From positions 1 to 64,000 of the forward strand of contig NZ_JXYA01000036.1 of assembly GCF_000967655.1 (NCBI RefSeq): a stretch of 64,000 nt of DNA, given 5' to 3'. Shown in pieces: positions 24,675-37,188 of this stretch. Made by a program: the position numbers and the translations under genes. The notes beneath the pieces were generated by a model. It saw only the letters and a program-made list of their open reading frames with translations. It did no database searches and was not told the DNA's origin. Within the stretch, counting starts at the first letter, position 1, and each line of letters opens with the position of its first letter. The DNA comes from Pseudoalteromonas rubra. GTDB taxonomy: Bacteria > Pseudomonadota > Gammaproteobacteria > Enterobacterales > Alteromonadaceae.

Positions 24675-25556
24675 TTATTGATGTGCTTGCAGCCAGTAGT
24701 AGTAATCAGTGGCATCGTGAATATCGATGCGCTGCTGCGCCGCTTCAAGCTCGGTAATGATCCGGTGAAAATGCGCCGGGTTCTGCCAGGTCGTGCTGAC
24801 ATCCACGGCCAGTCTTACCGAAAATGTGGGTGAGGCCAGTGCACGTTCCATCGCGGTCGCATTCAATATAGAAGCGCTGTTATCCCGCTCGTAGGCCATT
24901 ATAGAGATACCATCCAATACCTCACTCAGCGCCGCAAAAAAGGCCGCGCCCTGATCTGGCCAGTCGATTTTATTTGAGCTGTCATACCAGGTGGGAATGT
25001 CCGCGTATAGTTTTACCCGGGTCATGTTCTGCTCGTCCAGCAAAGTTCGGATTGCCTGAAATGTAGCAACGAGTTGCCATAACAGAGCCTGGCGCGACTG
25101 GGCTGTGCCTTGCTTCCACTCATTAAGCGCATGGGGCTCAATATCCAGGTGCAGTGCGGCAAATTCAGCATCTGGCGCCGCACTGTGCTGATAGTCGATA
25201 AAACGGGTTTGTAACTTGCCCAACATCTTGTCGTGATTGGACGGGAAAACCCAGGTATTTTGCGCCATCAGATAGTGCGACCGAATACCTTGCGCTACCA
25301 GTGTCTGGTTCCACTGTGCAACCGCCTGGGAATGTGTCTGCGTATATTGTCCGTAAGAGCCATAAACATCAGATATCGCCTGTTGCTGCAACAAATCAAT
25401 CAGCGTTTGCTGGGTTGACTGAGTGGTGATCATGGCCGTTGCGCCCAGCGGATCGCCGCCTTTTTTCCATAGCCAGGTTGCGCGTTCTATTGCCTGAGCA
25501 CAAACGCTTGTTGTAAGCATCAGTATTGTCGCGAGAAAAATGTATCCTGTAGACAT
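24675..25556 (-). CDS. Secreted TIM-barrel-like protein, glycoside-hydrolase-like
   Basis: 293 residues with a signal peptide (about 1-20, ending CAQA). After it, RATWLWKKGG begins a barrel-like fold. LHLDIEPHALNEWK and DGISIMAYERD resemble the beta-strand ends of GH18-like or related barrels, where an Asp/Glu pair is catalytic. VKLYADIPTWYD fits another strand. The specific family is uncertain. Periplasmic or secreted. Convergent with the preceding gene, with a 9-bp gap. Confidence 0.6.
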   Translation of the reverse strand: MSTGYIFLATILMLTTSVCAQAIERATWLWKKGGDPLGATAMITTQSTQQTLIDLLQQQAISDVYGSYGQYTQTHSQAVAQWNQTLVAQGIRSHYLMAQNTWVFPSNHDKMLGKLQTRFIDYQHSAAPDAEFAALHLDIEPHALNEWKQGTAQSRQALLWQLVATFQAIRTLLDEQNMTRVKLYADIPTWYDSSNKIDWPDQGAAFFAALSEVLDGISIMAYERDNSASILNATAMERALASPTFSVRLAVDVSTTWQNPAHFHRIITELEAAQQRIDIHDATDYYYWLQAHQ

Positions 25557-25684
25557 TATCAGACTCCTTGTTGATTGTTTTATCGCCGGCAGGTGTGTCA
25601 GACATATTCCATGGTGGATACTCGATCCCAGTGCTAAATTGCCGTATAACTAACTTTAAATAACAAAAAATAAACAGGATATTT

Positions 25685-26986
25685 ATGCTGAGTTTGCTTG
25701 GCTTAATCGGTGCGCTGGCATTGCTGATTGGCCTGACCCTGCGCGGGGTCAACTTGTTTATCGCAGCGCCTGCGTGCGCACTCATTGTCGCGCTGACGAG
25801 TGATATTGCCATTTTTAACGCCACCGCAGGGCAACCCTTTGTGTCTCTTTATATGGCCGGATTTGCCGGGTTTTTGCAAGCCTGGTTTTTAATGTTTCTG
25901 CTGGGCTCTCTGTTTGGCAAGTTTATGGAAGACAGCGGGGCGGCTGATGCCATTGCGCATTATGTGATTGGCAAAATTGGAATGAAATACGCGGTGCTGG
26001 CCGTGGTGCTGGCTTGTGCTTTGCTGACCTATGGCGGCGTCAGCGTGTTTATTGTCGCCTTTTCTGTTTATCCCATGGCTTTGAGTTTGTTTAAGGACGC
26101 CAATCTGCCCCGACGCTTTATTCCGGCGGTGCTGGCATTTGGCTCTGTGACCTTTACCATGACATCGGCAGGCTCGCCCGAAATCCAAAACTGGATCCCC
26201 ATCAAATACCTCGGCACCTCGCCGTATGCCGCCTGGCAGGAGAGCCTGGTGGTGGCCCTATTTATGGCGGGACTGGGCTACTTCTTACTGAGCTGGATGA
26301 TCCGCCGGGCAGTGGCCAACGGTGAGTGCTTTGTGGCGCGAGATAATGACCCTGAGCAGATCCAGCGTAATTTGCCGCACCCGATCACCGGCTTGTTGCC
26401 CTTGCTGGTGGTGCTGATTTTGTCATTTACCTTACACAGCACACTTCAACAAAACGCCTTGATAGTTGCCTTATTGGGTGGGGTGCTGACGATTTTGGCA
26501 ATTAACTTCAAGCACTTTCATAATCTCTCTCAGGCGGTCAATTTTGGCACCACCGGGGCACTGGTGGCCATCGGGAACACAGCAGCGGTAGTCGGATTCG
26601 GTGCGGTGGCCAAAGGCACGCCGGCGTTTAATGAGGCCGTTGCTTTGATGACCAGTATTCCCGGCAACGAACTGCTCGGTGCCGCGATTGCGGTGAGTGT
26701 GATTGCGGCACTGACGGGGTCGGCGTCGGGCGGACAGGCCATCGCGTTACCCCTGGTCGCACCGCATTATCTGGATTTGGGTGTGGACGCCAGCCAGCTT
26801 CACCGGGTTGTGGCGATAAGCTCCGGCGCGCTGGATACTTTGCCGCACAATGGCTATGTCGTGACCACAGTGCGGGCAATCTGTGGAGAGAAACATCAGG
26901 ATGCCTACTGGCCTTTGGCGGTACTGACGGTGTGTGTACCCTTATTGGGCGTTGCGTTGATCCTCGGGCTATTTATCTGGTTTTAA
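25685..26986 (+). CDS. GntP-family permease
   Basis: 433 residues with about 12 hydrophobic segments. Family-like stretches: LMFLLGSLFGKFMEDSGAA, TYGGVSVFIVAF, TSAGSPEIQNWIP and the C-terminal GALDTLPHNGYVVT. GntP proteins import gluconate or other sugar acids or hydroxy acids with protons. No adjacent catabolic gene narrows the substrate. Confidence 0.85.
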   Translation: MLSLLGLIGALALLIGLTLRGVNLFIAAPACALIVALTSDIAIFNATAGQPFVSLYMAGFAGFLQAWFLMFLLGSLFGKFMEDSGAADAIAHYVIGKIGMKYAVLAVVLACALLTYGGVSVFIVAFSVYPMALSLFKDANLPRRFIPAVLAFGSVTFTMTSAGSPEIQNWIPIKYLGTSPYAAWQESLVVALFMAGLGYFLLSWMIRRAVANGECFVARDNDPEQIQRNLPHPITGLLPLLVVLILSFTLHSTLQQNALIVALLGGVLTILAINFKHFHNLSQAVNFGTTGALVAIGNTAAVVGFGAVAKGTPAFNEAVALMTSIPGNELLGAAIAVSVIAALTGSASGGQAIALPLVAPHYLDLGVDASQLHRVVAISSGALDTLPHNGYVVTTVRAICGEKHQDAYWPLAVLTVCVPLLGVALILGLFIWF

Positions 26987-27295
26987 CCGGCCCCAAGTGC
27001 CAGTGACGGTGTAAGGAAGTGGCACTGTCAGCTGGCACCTTTTTAGCTGTTCAGGCTAGCTGAATTGGCAAACTTGCCGGGCGAGGAATGGGCTTTTGCT
27101 ACCTGTAAAAAGGGGGACACCCTTTATCTGACGGCGTTTTGCGCCCCCTAAAGACGGCCTTTGCAAAATACATTCCACTATAAACCACTTTTTTCTCAAA
27201 TTGATTGCATTTTAGACGACGTGAAGGATGATGTTCGCCTAAAGAGGTGATATACTCCCGCCGAATAATTTTTCTACTTTAAATAGAGTAAAACA
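26987..27295. other. 309-bp leader region of the EF-G2 gene
   Basis: It contains a terminator for the GntP gene: GTGCCAG (26997-27003) pairs with CTGGCAC (27032-27038), followed by TTTTT. A TGATATACT hexamer region near 27247-27255 could be the -10 of the EF-G2 promoter; no good -35 is seen. Nothing else is assigned. Confidence 0.5.
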
Positions 27296-29383
27296 ATGGC
27301 AGATTTATCGAAATACAGAAACATTGGTATTTTCGCGCACGTTGATGCGGGTAAAACTACCACCACTGAGCGTATTCTAAAGCTTACTGGTAAAATCCAC
27401 AAAACGGGTGAAGTACATGACGGTGAGTCTACGACTGACTTCATGGAGCAGGAAGCTGAGCGTGGTATTACAATCCAATCAGCAGCGGTAACGTGTGAGT
27501 GGAAAGGCCACCGTTTAAACGTTATCGATACTCCTGGACACGTTGACTTCACAGTTGAAGTATATCGTTCACTGAAAGTACTAGACGGTGGTATCGGTGT
27601 ATTCTGTGGATCTGGCGGTGTTGAGCCTCAGTCAGAGACTAACTGGCGTTATGCGAACGAGTCAGAAGTTGCTCGTGTAATCTTCGTAAACAAGCTGGAC
27701 CGTATGGGTGCAGACTTCTACCGCGTAGTTGGTCAGGTTGAGAAAGTACTTGCTGCTAACCCGCTGGTTATGACTCTGCCTATCGGTATCGAAGACGAGT
27801 TCTGTGGTGTTGTAGACGTACTTGAAAAGAAAGCGTACGTTTGGGACGAAACAGGTCTTCCAGAAAACTACGAAGTACAAGACGTTCCTGCAGACATGGT
27901 TGACAAAGTTGAAGAATACCATGAAATGCTGATCGAAACTGCGGTTGAGCAAGACGACGACCTGATGGAAGCGTACATGGAAGGTGAAATGCCTTCTCTT
28001 GAGCAGATCAAAGCATGTATCCGTAAAGGTACTCGTGATCTGGCGTTCTTCCCAACTTTCTGTGGTTCTGCGTTCAAAAACAAAGGTATGCAGCTGGTAC
28101 TAGACGCGGTTGTAGATTACCTACCTGCGCCTACAGAAGTTGATCCTCAGCCTCTGACTGACAAAGACACAGGTGAGCCTACTGGTGAAGTAGCAACTGT
28201 TTCTGCTGATGAGCCGCTTAAAGCGCTTGCGTTTAAGATCATGGATGACCGTTTCGGCGCCCTGACCTTTATCCGTATCTACTCTGGTCGCATGAAAAAA
28301 GGTGACACAGTACTTAACTCTGCAACTGGTAAAACAGAGCGTATCGGCCGTATGGTTGAGATGCAGGCAGACGAGCGTAACGAACTGACTGAAGCACAAG
28401 CGGGTGACATCATCGCGGTTGTAGGCATGAAGAACGTTCAAACTGGTCACACTCTGTGTGATCCTAAGCACGAATGTACACTTGAAGCGATGATCTTCCC
28501 TGATCCGGTAATCTCTATCGCGGTAGCACCTAAAGATAAAGGTGGTAACGAGAAGATGGGTATCGCGATTGGTAAGATGGTTGCAGAAGATCCGTCATTC
28601 CAGGTTGAAACTGACGAAGATTCAGGCGAAACCATCCTTAAAGGTATGGGTGAGCTTCACCTTGACATCAAAGTTGACATCCTTAAGCGTACTTACGGTG
28701 TTGAACTAGTTGTTGGTCAGCCTCAGGTTGCTTACCGTGAAACTATCACGCAAGAAGTTGAAGATAGCTACACGCACAAGAAGCAGTCTGGTGGTTCTGG
28801 TCAGTTCGGTAAGATCGACTACCGCATCAAGCCTGGTGAGCCTAACTCTGGCTACACTTTCTCATCTTCAGTTGTTGGTGGTAACGTTCCTAAGGAATTC
28901 TGGCCAGCAGTTGAGAAAGGCTTCAAGATGATGATGGACGAAGGTGTTCTGGCTGGCTTCCCAGTACTAGACGTTGAAGTTGAACTATTCGACGGTGGTT
29001 TCCACGCAGTTGACTCATCAGCAATCGCGTTCGAAATCGCAGCGAAAGGCGCATTCCGTCAGTCAATCCCTAAAGCGGGTCCTCAGCTTCTTGAGCCTGT
29101 GATGAAGGTTGACGTGTTCACTCCAGAAGACAACGTAGGTGACGTAATCGGTGACCTTAACCGTCGTCGTGGTATGATCAAAGACCAGGAAGCTGGCGCA
29201 ACTGGCGTACGTATCAAGGGTGAAGTACCACTATCTGAAATGTTCGGATACATTGGTCACCTGCGTACTATCACGTCTGGTCGTGGTCAGTTCTCAATGG
29301 AATTCTCTCACTATGCACCTTGCCCGGCAAACGTTGCTGACGCAGTAATCGCAGCTGAGAAAGAGAAAAAAGCAGCTAAGTAA
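27296..29383 (+). CDS. fusA2: Elongation factor G, second type (EF-G2)
   Basis: 695 residues. GTPase motifs: G1 AHVDAGKTT (14-22), G2 region [11 protein letters not shown]3 DTPGHVD, G4 NKLD. Domains II-V follow ([27 protein letters not shown]). The opening [13 protein letters not shown] and the internal [12 protein letters not shown] match the type-2 EF-G of vibrios and alteromonads rather than the str-operon copy. It stands alone, without rpsL/rpsG/tuf neighbours. Codon choice is strikingly biased (CGT, GGT, GTA, AAC), suggesting high expression. Role: translocation or ribosome recycling; which one is not readable from sequence. Confidence 0.93.
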   Translation: MADLSKYRNIGIFAHVDAGKTTTTERILKLTGKIHKTGEVHDGESTTDFMEQEAERGITIQSAAVTCEWKGHRLNVIDTPGHVDFTVEVYRSLKVLDGGIGVFCGSGGVEPQSETNWRYANESEVARVIFVNKLDRMGADFYRVVGQVEKVLAANPLVMTLPIGIEDEFCGVVDVLEKKAYVWDETGLPENYEVQDVPADMVDKVEEYHEMLIETAVEQDDDLMEAYMEGEMPSLEQIKACIRKGTRDLAFFPTFCGSAFKNKGMQLVLDAVVDYLPAPTEVDPQPLTDKDTGEPTGEVATVSADEPLKALAFKIMDDRFGALTFIRIYSGRMKKGDTVLNSATGKTERIGRMVEMQADERNELTEAQAGDIIAVVGMKNVQTGHTLCDPKHECTLEAMIFPDPVISIAVAPKDKGGNEKMGIAIGKMVAEDPSFQVETDEDSGETILKGMGELHLDIKVDILKRTYGVELVVGQPQVAYRETITQEVEDSYTHKKQSGGSGQFGKIDYRIKPGEPNSGYTFSSSVVGGNVPKEFWPAVEKGFKMMMDEGVLAGFPVLDVEVELFDGGFHAVDSSAIAFEIAAKGAFRQSIPKAGPQLLEPVMKVDVFTPEDNVGDVIGDLNRRRGMIKDQEAGATGVRIKGEVPLSEMFGYIGHLRTITSGRGQFSMEFSHYAPCPANVADAVIAAEKEKKAAK

Positions 29384-29401
29384 TTAGTTGACTGATTTCT
29401 G

Positions 29402-29429
29402 AAAAAAGGCCGCATTCGCGGCCTTTTTT
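29402..29429 (+). terminator. Terminator of the EF-G2 gene
   Basis: AAAAAAGGCCGC-ATTC-GCGGCCTTTTTT; a 12-bp stem with T-run. Confidence 0.9.
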
Positions 29430-29652
29430 AATGCCCCTGTAGTTTTTCTTCGCCATTTATTCCATCCCTTTACCGGGTTCTTTTTGGGTCAAAATATAAA
29501 TAAATTCATGTGTCCACTGAGTCACCAGTCAGCGCCCTAAACTGTTGCTAAAAATTACATAAACGGACTTGATTTAGGAACTTTGCGACTTTATCATTAG
29601 CGCTCAGAGTCAGTCGACTCTGCTAAACATTGAGTAAAATTGGGAGGTACTC

Positions 29653-30075
29653 ATGAGAACCATAGATTTGGATATCAGCTGGTTTGCCGTCTTAGCCACC
29701 GTGTGTGGTATTTCGCTGTGTTATGTGATGATGAATTTTATGGCCCTGAATGGTGTTGCCTCATCACTGATGGTTCTGTCGCTGGCGAGTGTTGGCTTGA
29801 TTGTGTTATTGACGCTCACCAACAAGCGATTTGTACATATTGATAAAGCAGGAATTTGTTATCGCACATGGGTAAAAATACGCTATGTGCACGCAGACGA
29901 AATATCGTCACTGGAGCTACAGAAGTTAGGCCCGTTGCGGTGTTTAAAGGTCACGCTTAAGAATAGCCGCAGGTTATCCTTTCCGTATTGGTCTATTGAT
30001 AATGATGAGCTAAGTAGAGCTGCTCAGATATTATCAGTGCCGATATCAGAAAAAGGCCATCATGCAAGCGCCTGA
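29653..30075 (+). CDS. Small membrane protein with PH-like C-terminal part
   Basis: 140 residues, ribosome site GGGAGG 7 bases before the ATG. Two hydrophobic helices (about 7-28 and 36-57) precede a soluble part with IDKAGICYRTWVKIRYVHAD and LKVTLKNSRRLSFPYW. That strand pattern is typical of bacterial PH-domain-like membrane proteins. The family is a guess; function unknown. Monocistronic. Confidence 0.65.
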   Translation: MRTIDLDISWFAVLATVCGISLCYVMMNFMALNGVASSLMVLSLASVGLIVLLTLTNKRFVHIDKAGICYRTWVKIRYVHADEISSLELQKLGPLRCLKVTLKNSRRLSFPYWSIDNDELSRAAQILSVPISEKGHHASA

Positions 30076-30122
30076 TGGTATATCCATTCACCGAGTGAAT
30101 AGGTATTAAACTGAGAGCAAAC

Positions 30123-30150
30123 AAAAAATGCGCCGTACGGCGCATTTTTT
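30123..30150. terminator. Bidirectional terminator between the PH-like gene and exeM
   Basis: AAAAAATGCGCC-GT-AC-GGCGCATTTTTT is fully palindromic, with A/T runs serving both convergent genes. Confidence 0.9.
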
Positions 30151-30180
30151 TTACCTGGCTAACGCCACTTATCCGGTGCG

Positions 30181-32913
30181 TTATTTACTACGACGGCGTA
30201 GCAGTGCCAGAGGTGCGGCGAACAACGCCAGCCAGCCAAAGCTGCCCGAGTCATCGTCATTGTCATCGCCTCGTTTGACGTCCGTCACATTGACGACAAC
30301 CTGCACTTGTTCTGACAGATTACCTGCGGTGTCTTGTGCCTGAACCATAAACTCGATACGGTTGTCGAATTCATAATCCAGTTCACCTGTAACAACAACC
30401 TGGCCCGCTTGGTTGACTGTAATCATATTGGTGCCCGTTACGATAAAGCGCTCAACGGGTGTGACATCCGCATCAGCATCGGAGAATTCAAGCATACCAA
30501 TAATAGTATTGAGCTGCGTATTCTCTGCTACCGTAAAGTGTTGACCGGCTTCAATCACGGGACGTGGGTCAACCGGCGGCTCAGCAGCAACCGTTTTAAT
30601 TTCTACAATTACAGGATCGTGGTCAGAAGCACGATAAGCATGAGTCGCATATAACTCAGCAATTTGTGCATCTGTGCGGTATTCCGTGTTGTAATCCAGC
30701 ATACGCGGCTCATCTGCATTAATATGCCAGTCCGTCGCATCGGTTACTTTAGCAAGCAGTGAAGCAGAAGCCACAGCGTGATCCAGGCTGCCCAAACGGC
30801 CTGAGAAGTTGTAAGAGTAGCTTTGTGTATCGCCATCCACGTGAGTCATCACATTGTTCAGACCTTTATCCGCGAAGGCACGCATTGGATCTTCCATTGC
30901 GTAGGCATTCATATCACCGACCAGAATAACGTCTGCATCGTCGTTACCTGTAGGGTTGGTTGCCAGCCAGTCGGCGAACGCATTAGCACCTTGGGTACGA
31001 ATGGCATTCCAACAAGCCTGGCCATCGCCCTGATCCGTATTATCCCCTTCAGCCGACTTGCTACAGCCTTTGGATTTGAGGTGGGCGACCGCAACCGTGA
31101 ACTCTTCGTTGTTGTCCAGTTTACGGAAACTTTGCGCCGTTGGTGGGCGGTTGCTGTAATCAAATGGCACAGCGGTTGTGAAGCTGGCAGTACCCGCTTC
31201 TTCGACAGTGTCGGTGCGATAGATAATACCCGTTGTGATATCGTCGGTGCCGATCATGTCAGTATTGAAATTGACGTATGCATAGGTGTATTCAGATTCT
31301 GCATTGATCGCTTTCACCAGGTCGGCAATCGCACTGTGCTCACCAAATCCATCGTTTTCTATTTCCATAAGGCCAATCACATCGGCATCCAGTGCAGTGA
31401 TAGCTGATACAAGCTTAGCTTCCTGACGCACCAATTCTTCCGCGGTGTCCGCACCACGAGGAGTCGGGAAGCCTGCACCCTGACCGTCGCCATTGAAGTA
31501 GTTCAGCACGTTGAAGCTGGCAATACGCAGATCGCCTTCGCCTTTAAGCTCAGGTGCTTCAGTACGTTCATTGGTGTTGTTGAAAGTCGGTGCCTTCGTC
31601 GGATTCAGGCGGTACTGGCCAAAGCTGTACGCAATCACCCCTTCCAGGTTGGTAACTGTGTCACCCAGGCGGATGGTTTTATAAGCGTCCAGACCTGTAC
31701 TTGGATAAGGAATAACTTCTGGGTTTTGGGCGGTTGAGCCATCATCTACCAACAAGTATTTTTTCTTGTTTTCAGCTTCTAATGCGTTGGCTGCATCGCC
31801 CGGCATAGCGATTTGGGTGCCCTGGTACAGACGTTCTGTTGCCAGGCCAACCTCGCCATAGCGACCCAGGTTGTAGGTGTCTGCAACGACCATTTGATTT
31901 GACAGGCTAACCAGCATGCCTTCAACTGCTTCCAGATCGCTAACTTCATTGACTGGCAGAGTCAGCATTTGTGCCTGAACATCGGCGCTGCCGCAGACCT
32001 CAAGCTGGGTTACATTGCCAAGCTGAGTTGCGTTATAGAACTCCTGGACTGTGCCCTGAACACGGACCTGATCGCCCACCTTTACGTCGACATCTTTATA
32101 ATAAACAAACAGACCTTCTGAGGTCATGTTGTCTTCGTCCATATCGGCTGCCAGCGACTGAACAAAGAAACCTTTAAGCTGGTTATCTTCTTGCAGGTCG
32201 GCCGTGACAACGGCTTCTATCGTGACGATTTGGTCTTTCAGCGGGCTTTCATCAGTGCTGCCCTGAATTGCGTTGATGGCTGTGGCAGCTTCACCACACA
32301 CGAGCGGTTCTGGCTTGTCACCATCATCACCGCCATCGTCACCACCACCGGTGTCGCCACTGTGGCTGCCCAGGCCACTGAAATCGTCTTTATCGAATTG
32401 GGTCCACTCGGCGCTTGGATCAAAGGCTGCGTCAAAGGCTGTGCGGCCGCTCGTGACGTCCAGGTTGCGACGCAGTGTTTTGTCTTTTGTTGCAACGCCA
32501 TTGTTTTCCCAGTTGCTGCCCGGGTCGAAGCCAACCTGGCCGAAGCTGTCTAATACGGTATCGCCATTACGCAGTACAATCGCGTCGTCGCCGTTGTACC
32601 AGCTGCCACCGGTTGTCAGCTGTGCGGCATTCAGTACAGTATCAACTGCGCTGCTGTTTGCGATGACATAAGTACCACCGGCTGCGATCTCACCGCTTAG
32701 CTCTATGGTATTTGACGCATCTGTACCGCCATTTGAATAATAGCTGAGCGTATAACCGGCCAGTGATATTGCGTTTTCTGAAGTATTGAAAAGCTCGACT
32801 GCTTTGTTGTTGGAGCTGCCTTCAATGTACTCTGACATGATGACCTGCGCCTGCACAGGTGCGGTTGCGGCGGCCACAAGGAGCGCCAGTGGAGTGAATT
32901 TTGTTTTTATCAT
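30181..32913 (-). CDS. ExeM/NucH-type extracellular endonuclease with GlyGly-CTERM tail
   Basis: 910 residues from the ATG at 32913; the upstream frame extension lacks a ribosome site, while this start gives a signal peptide ending APVQA. Order: lamin-tail-like domain (about 22-140, VIMSEYIEGSSNNKAVELFN), Gly/Asp-rich linker, OB-like region (about 205-320), endonuclease/exonuclease/phosphatase domain (about 460-770; FNVLNYF, GLMEIEND, VAHLKSKGCS, LVGDMNAYA, DHDPVIV), cadherin-like domain (VAENTQLNTIIG) and the tail SGSFGWLALFAAPLALLRRR. The tail is a GlyGly-CTERM sorting signal, normally cut by rhombosortase after type II secretion. Degrades extracellular DNA. Confidence 0.92.
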   Translation of the reverse strand: MIKTKFTPLALLVAAATAPVQAQVIMSEYIEGSSNNKAVELFNTSENAISLAGYTLSYYSNGGTDASNTIELSGEIAAGGTYVIANSSAVDTVLNAAQLTTGGSWYNGDDAIVLRNGDTVLDSFGQVGFDPGSNWENNGVATKDKTLRRNLDVTSGRTAFDAAFDPSAEWTQFDKDDFSGLGSHSGDTGGGDDGGDDGDKPEPLVCGEAATAINAIQGSTDESPLKDQIVTIEAVVTADLQEDNQLKGFFVQSLAADMDEDNMTSEGLFVYYKDVDVKVGDQVRVQGTVQEFYNATQLGNVTQLEVCGSADVQAQMLTLPVNEVSDLEAVEGMLVSLSNQMVVADTYNLGRYGEVGLATERLYQGTQIAMPGDAANALEAENKKKYLLVDDGSTAQNPEVIPYPSTGLDAYKTIRLGDTVTNLEGVIAYSFGQYRLNPTKAPTFNNTNERTEAPELKGEGDLRIASFNVLNYFNGDGQGAGFPTPRGADTAEELVRQEAKLVSAITALDADVIGLMEIENDGFGEHSAIADLVKAINAESEYTYAYVNFNTDMIGTDDITTGIIYRTDTVEEAGTASFTTAVPFDYSNRPPTAQSFRKLDNNEEFTVAVAHLKSKGCSKSAEGDNTDQGDGQACWNAIRTQGANAFADWLATNPTGNDDADVILVGDMNAYAMEDPMRAFADKGLNNVMTHVDGDTQSYSYNFSGRLGSLDHAVASASLLAKVTDATDWHINADEPRMLDYNTEYRTDAQIAELYATHAYRASDHDPVIVEIKTVAAEPPVDPRPVIEAGQHFTVAENTQLNTIIGMLEFSDADADVTPVERFIVTGTNMITVNQAGQVVVTGELDYEFDNRIEFMVQAQDTAGNLSEQVQVVVNVTDVKRGDDNDDDSGSFGWLALFAAPLALLRRRSK

Positions 32914-33008
32914 TGGTTTTTCCCGTGTGTAGTTTAAACCCAAATGGGTACATAAGCTTACGGGGGGTATGTTACACAAAAATGACACGATGTTAATCAG
33001 TAAAATGC

Positions 33009-33038
33009 AAAAAAGGAGCAATTTATTGCTCCTTTTTT
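33009..33038 (-). terminator. Terminator after hemB
   Basis: AAAAAAGGAGCAAT-TT-ATTGCTCCTTTTTT, about 17 bp past the hemB stop on the minus strand and upstream of exeM. Confidence 0.85.
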
Positions 33039-33054
33039 AATAATTACCTATTAA

Positions 33055-35907
<2,853 letters not shown>

Positions 35908-35908
<1 letters not shown>

Positions 35909-36696
35909 TAGCCGGTTTTCTCCGAGCCTAAGAATAGGGCATTAAAGTTCTCGGTGGTTTGCCGGGCCAGCTGTGCCAGAGGGATATTCTTAAGTTCGGC
36001 AACATGACGCGCGATCTCTGGCAGATAAGCGGGTTCATTGCGACGAGATTTAGGTTTGGGCTTAAGTGTTCTGGGCAGTAAAAAAGGCGCATCGGTTTCC
36101 AGCAGGATCCGATCTTCGGGAATATAGCGTACCAGCTCCCGTAAGGTTTCACCCCGGCGCTCGTCGCAGAGCCAGCCAGTCAGGCCAATCATCAGGCCAT
36201 AATCCAGATAGTAGCGTAAAGCGCGCTTATTCCCGGTAAAGCAATGTAAAACGCCTCGCAGCGAAAACTCATCCAGCATAGCGCTGAGCGTATCAAAGGC
36301 TTCGCGTTCATGCAGATAGACTGGCATATCCAGTTCCTGAGCCAGTTCCAGCTGAACGCCACAGATCAGTTGCTGTATTGGACGGGGCGAGTAGTCGCGA
36401 TTAAAATCGAGCCCGCACTCGCCAATGGCAACCACTTCGTCCTGCGCGGCCAGATGGCGCATTTGCGCAATAAAATCCTCGGATACATCTTTGGCATCAT
36501 GAGGGTGCACGCCCGCGGTGGCGTATTGTCGATGCTGCCTTGCCAGTGCCAGGCTTTGCTCGCTGGTTAGCAAATCGCAGCCAATCAGCAACATAGACTC
36601 AACGCCCTGGTCAGCGGCACGGCTTAGGATGGCGTCGCGGTCGGTATCGAACTGGGTGCTGGTCAGGTTAACGCCAGCATCAATAAGGCCTGCCAT
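35908..36696 (-). CDS. tatD: TatD metal-dependent DNase/hydrolase
   Basis: 262 residues, TIM-barrel hydrolase. LIDAGVNLTSTQFDTDRDAI, AGVHPHDA, GECGLDFNRDYS, LHCFTGNKRA and ETDAPFLLPR are family motifs carrying the metal-binding His, Glu and Asp residues. The family is a 3'-5' exonuclease; it sits in the tat cluster by history and is not needed for Tat export. Order here matches E. coli tatABCD except for one small inserted gene. Confidence 0.95.
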
Positions 36697-37188
36697 TTAT
36701 TTTTGTCGCTTAACGCGAGTCGCGCGATTGCTGCCCACTTTCCTCATCAGAAAGGAGCTCAAAGCGGCGCGGCTGATGACGACTTCATCTCCAGAACGCA
36801 ATCTAAGCGACTCTGCACCGGTTTGTTTCCAGACTTGGCCGTTGTCTAACGTCACGGTGATTTTCCCAAGTGGCGATTTGCTTACTTTGGTAATACGTCC
36901 TTCAAGTTCGTTATTGTTTTCTGCAATCTTGGGAATATGTTCCAGACCAAAGTCGTTTTGAGTGTTGGCTGCAACAGCCTGAGCCGGTGCATCAGCAGGC
37001 TTACTTTTAAGGCTGCTTGCTTGAGGCGCCTGGCCTGCCATTACTTGATCAAAGCACCCCAGTCGTTTTAAGTCATTCTCGACCATAGTGCATGCTTTGA
37101 GCGCTTGCTCATTCAATGGGGCTGCGTGACTGTGCACAGCAGTAAGTGTGCCCAGGGCGACCACTAGGGTCTTAAGTAAGTTATTCAT
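36697..37188 (-). CDS. Periplasmic protein of unknown function inserted between tatC and tatD
   Basis: 163 residues from the ATG at 37188, which gives a signal peptide (MNNLLKTLVVALGTLTAVHS, ending SHA). It overlaps tatC by 8 bp. N-terminal part: LKACTMVENDLKRLGCFDQV, a Cys-x(14)-Cys pattern seen in short periplasmic proteins (also in T6SS VasI-like ones). The C-terminal half is a beta-rich segment (LEGRITKVSKSPLGKITVTL; VWKQTGAESLRLRSGDEV). Function unknown. Abuts tatD with no gap. Confidence 0.75.
   Translation of the reverse strand: MNNLLKTLVVALGTLTAVHSHAAPLNEQALKACTMVENDLKRLGCFDQVMAGQAPQASSLKSKPADAPAQAVAANTQNDFGLEHIPKIAENNNELEGRITKVSKSPLGKITVTLDNGQVWKQTGAESLRLRSGDEVVISRAALSSFLMRKVGSNRATRVKRQK

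Noticed and set aside
30823..31407. 194-codon frame on the plus strand inside the ExeM nuclease gene
   Set aside because: Antisense to a gene with clear domains; shadow of that gene's codon structure.
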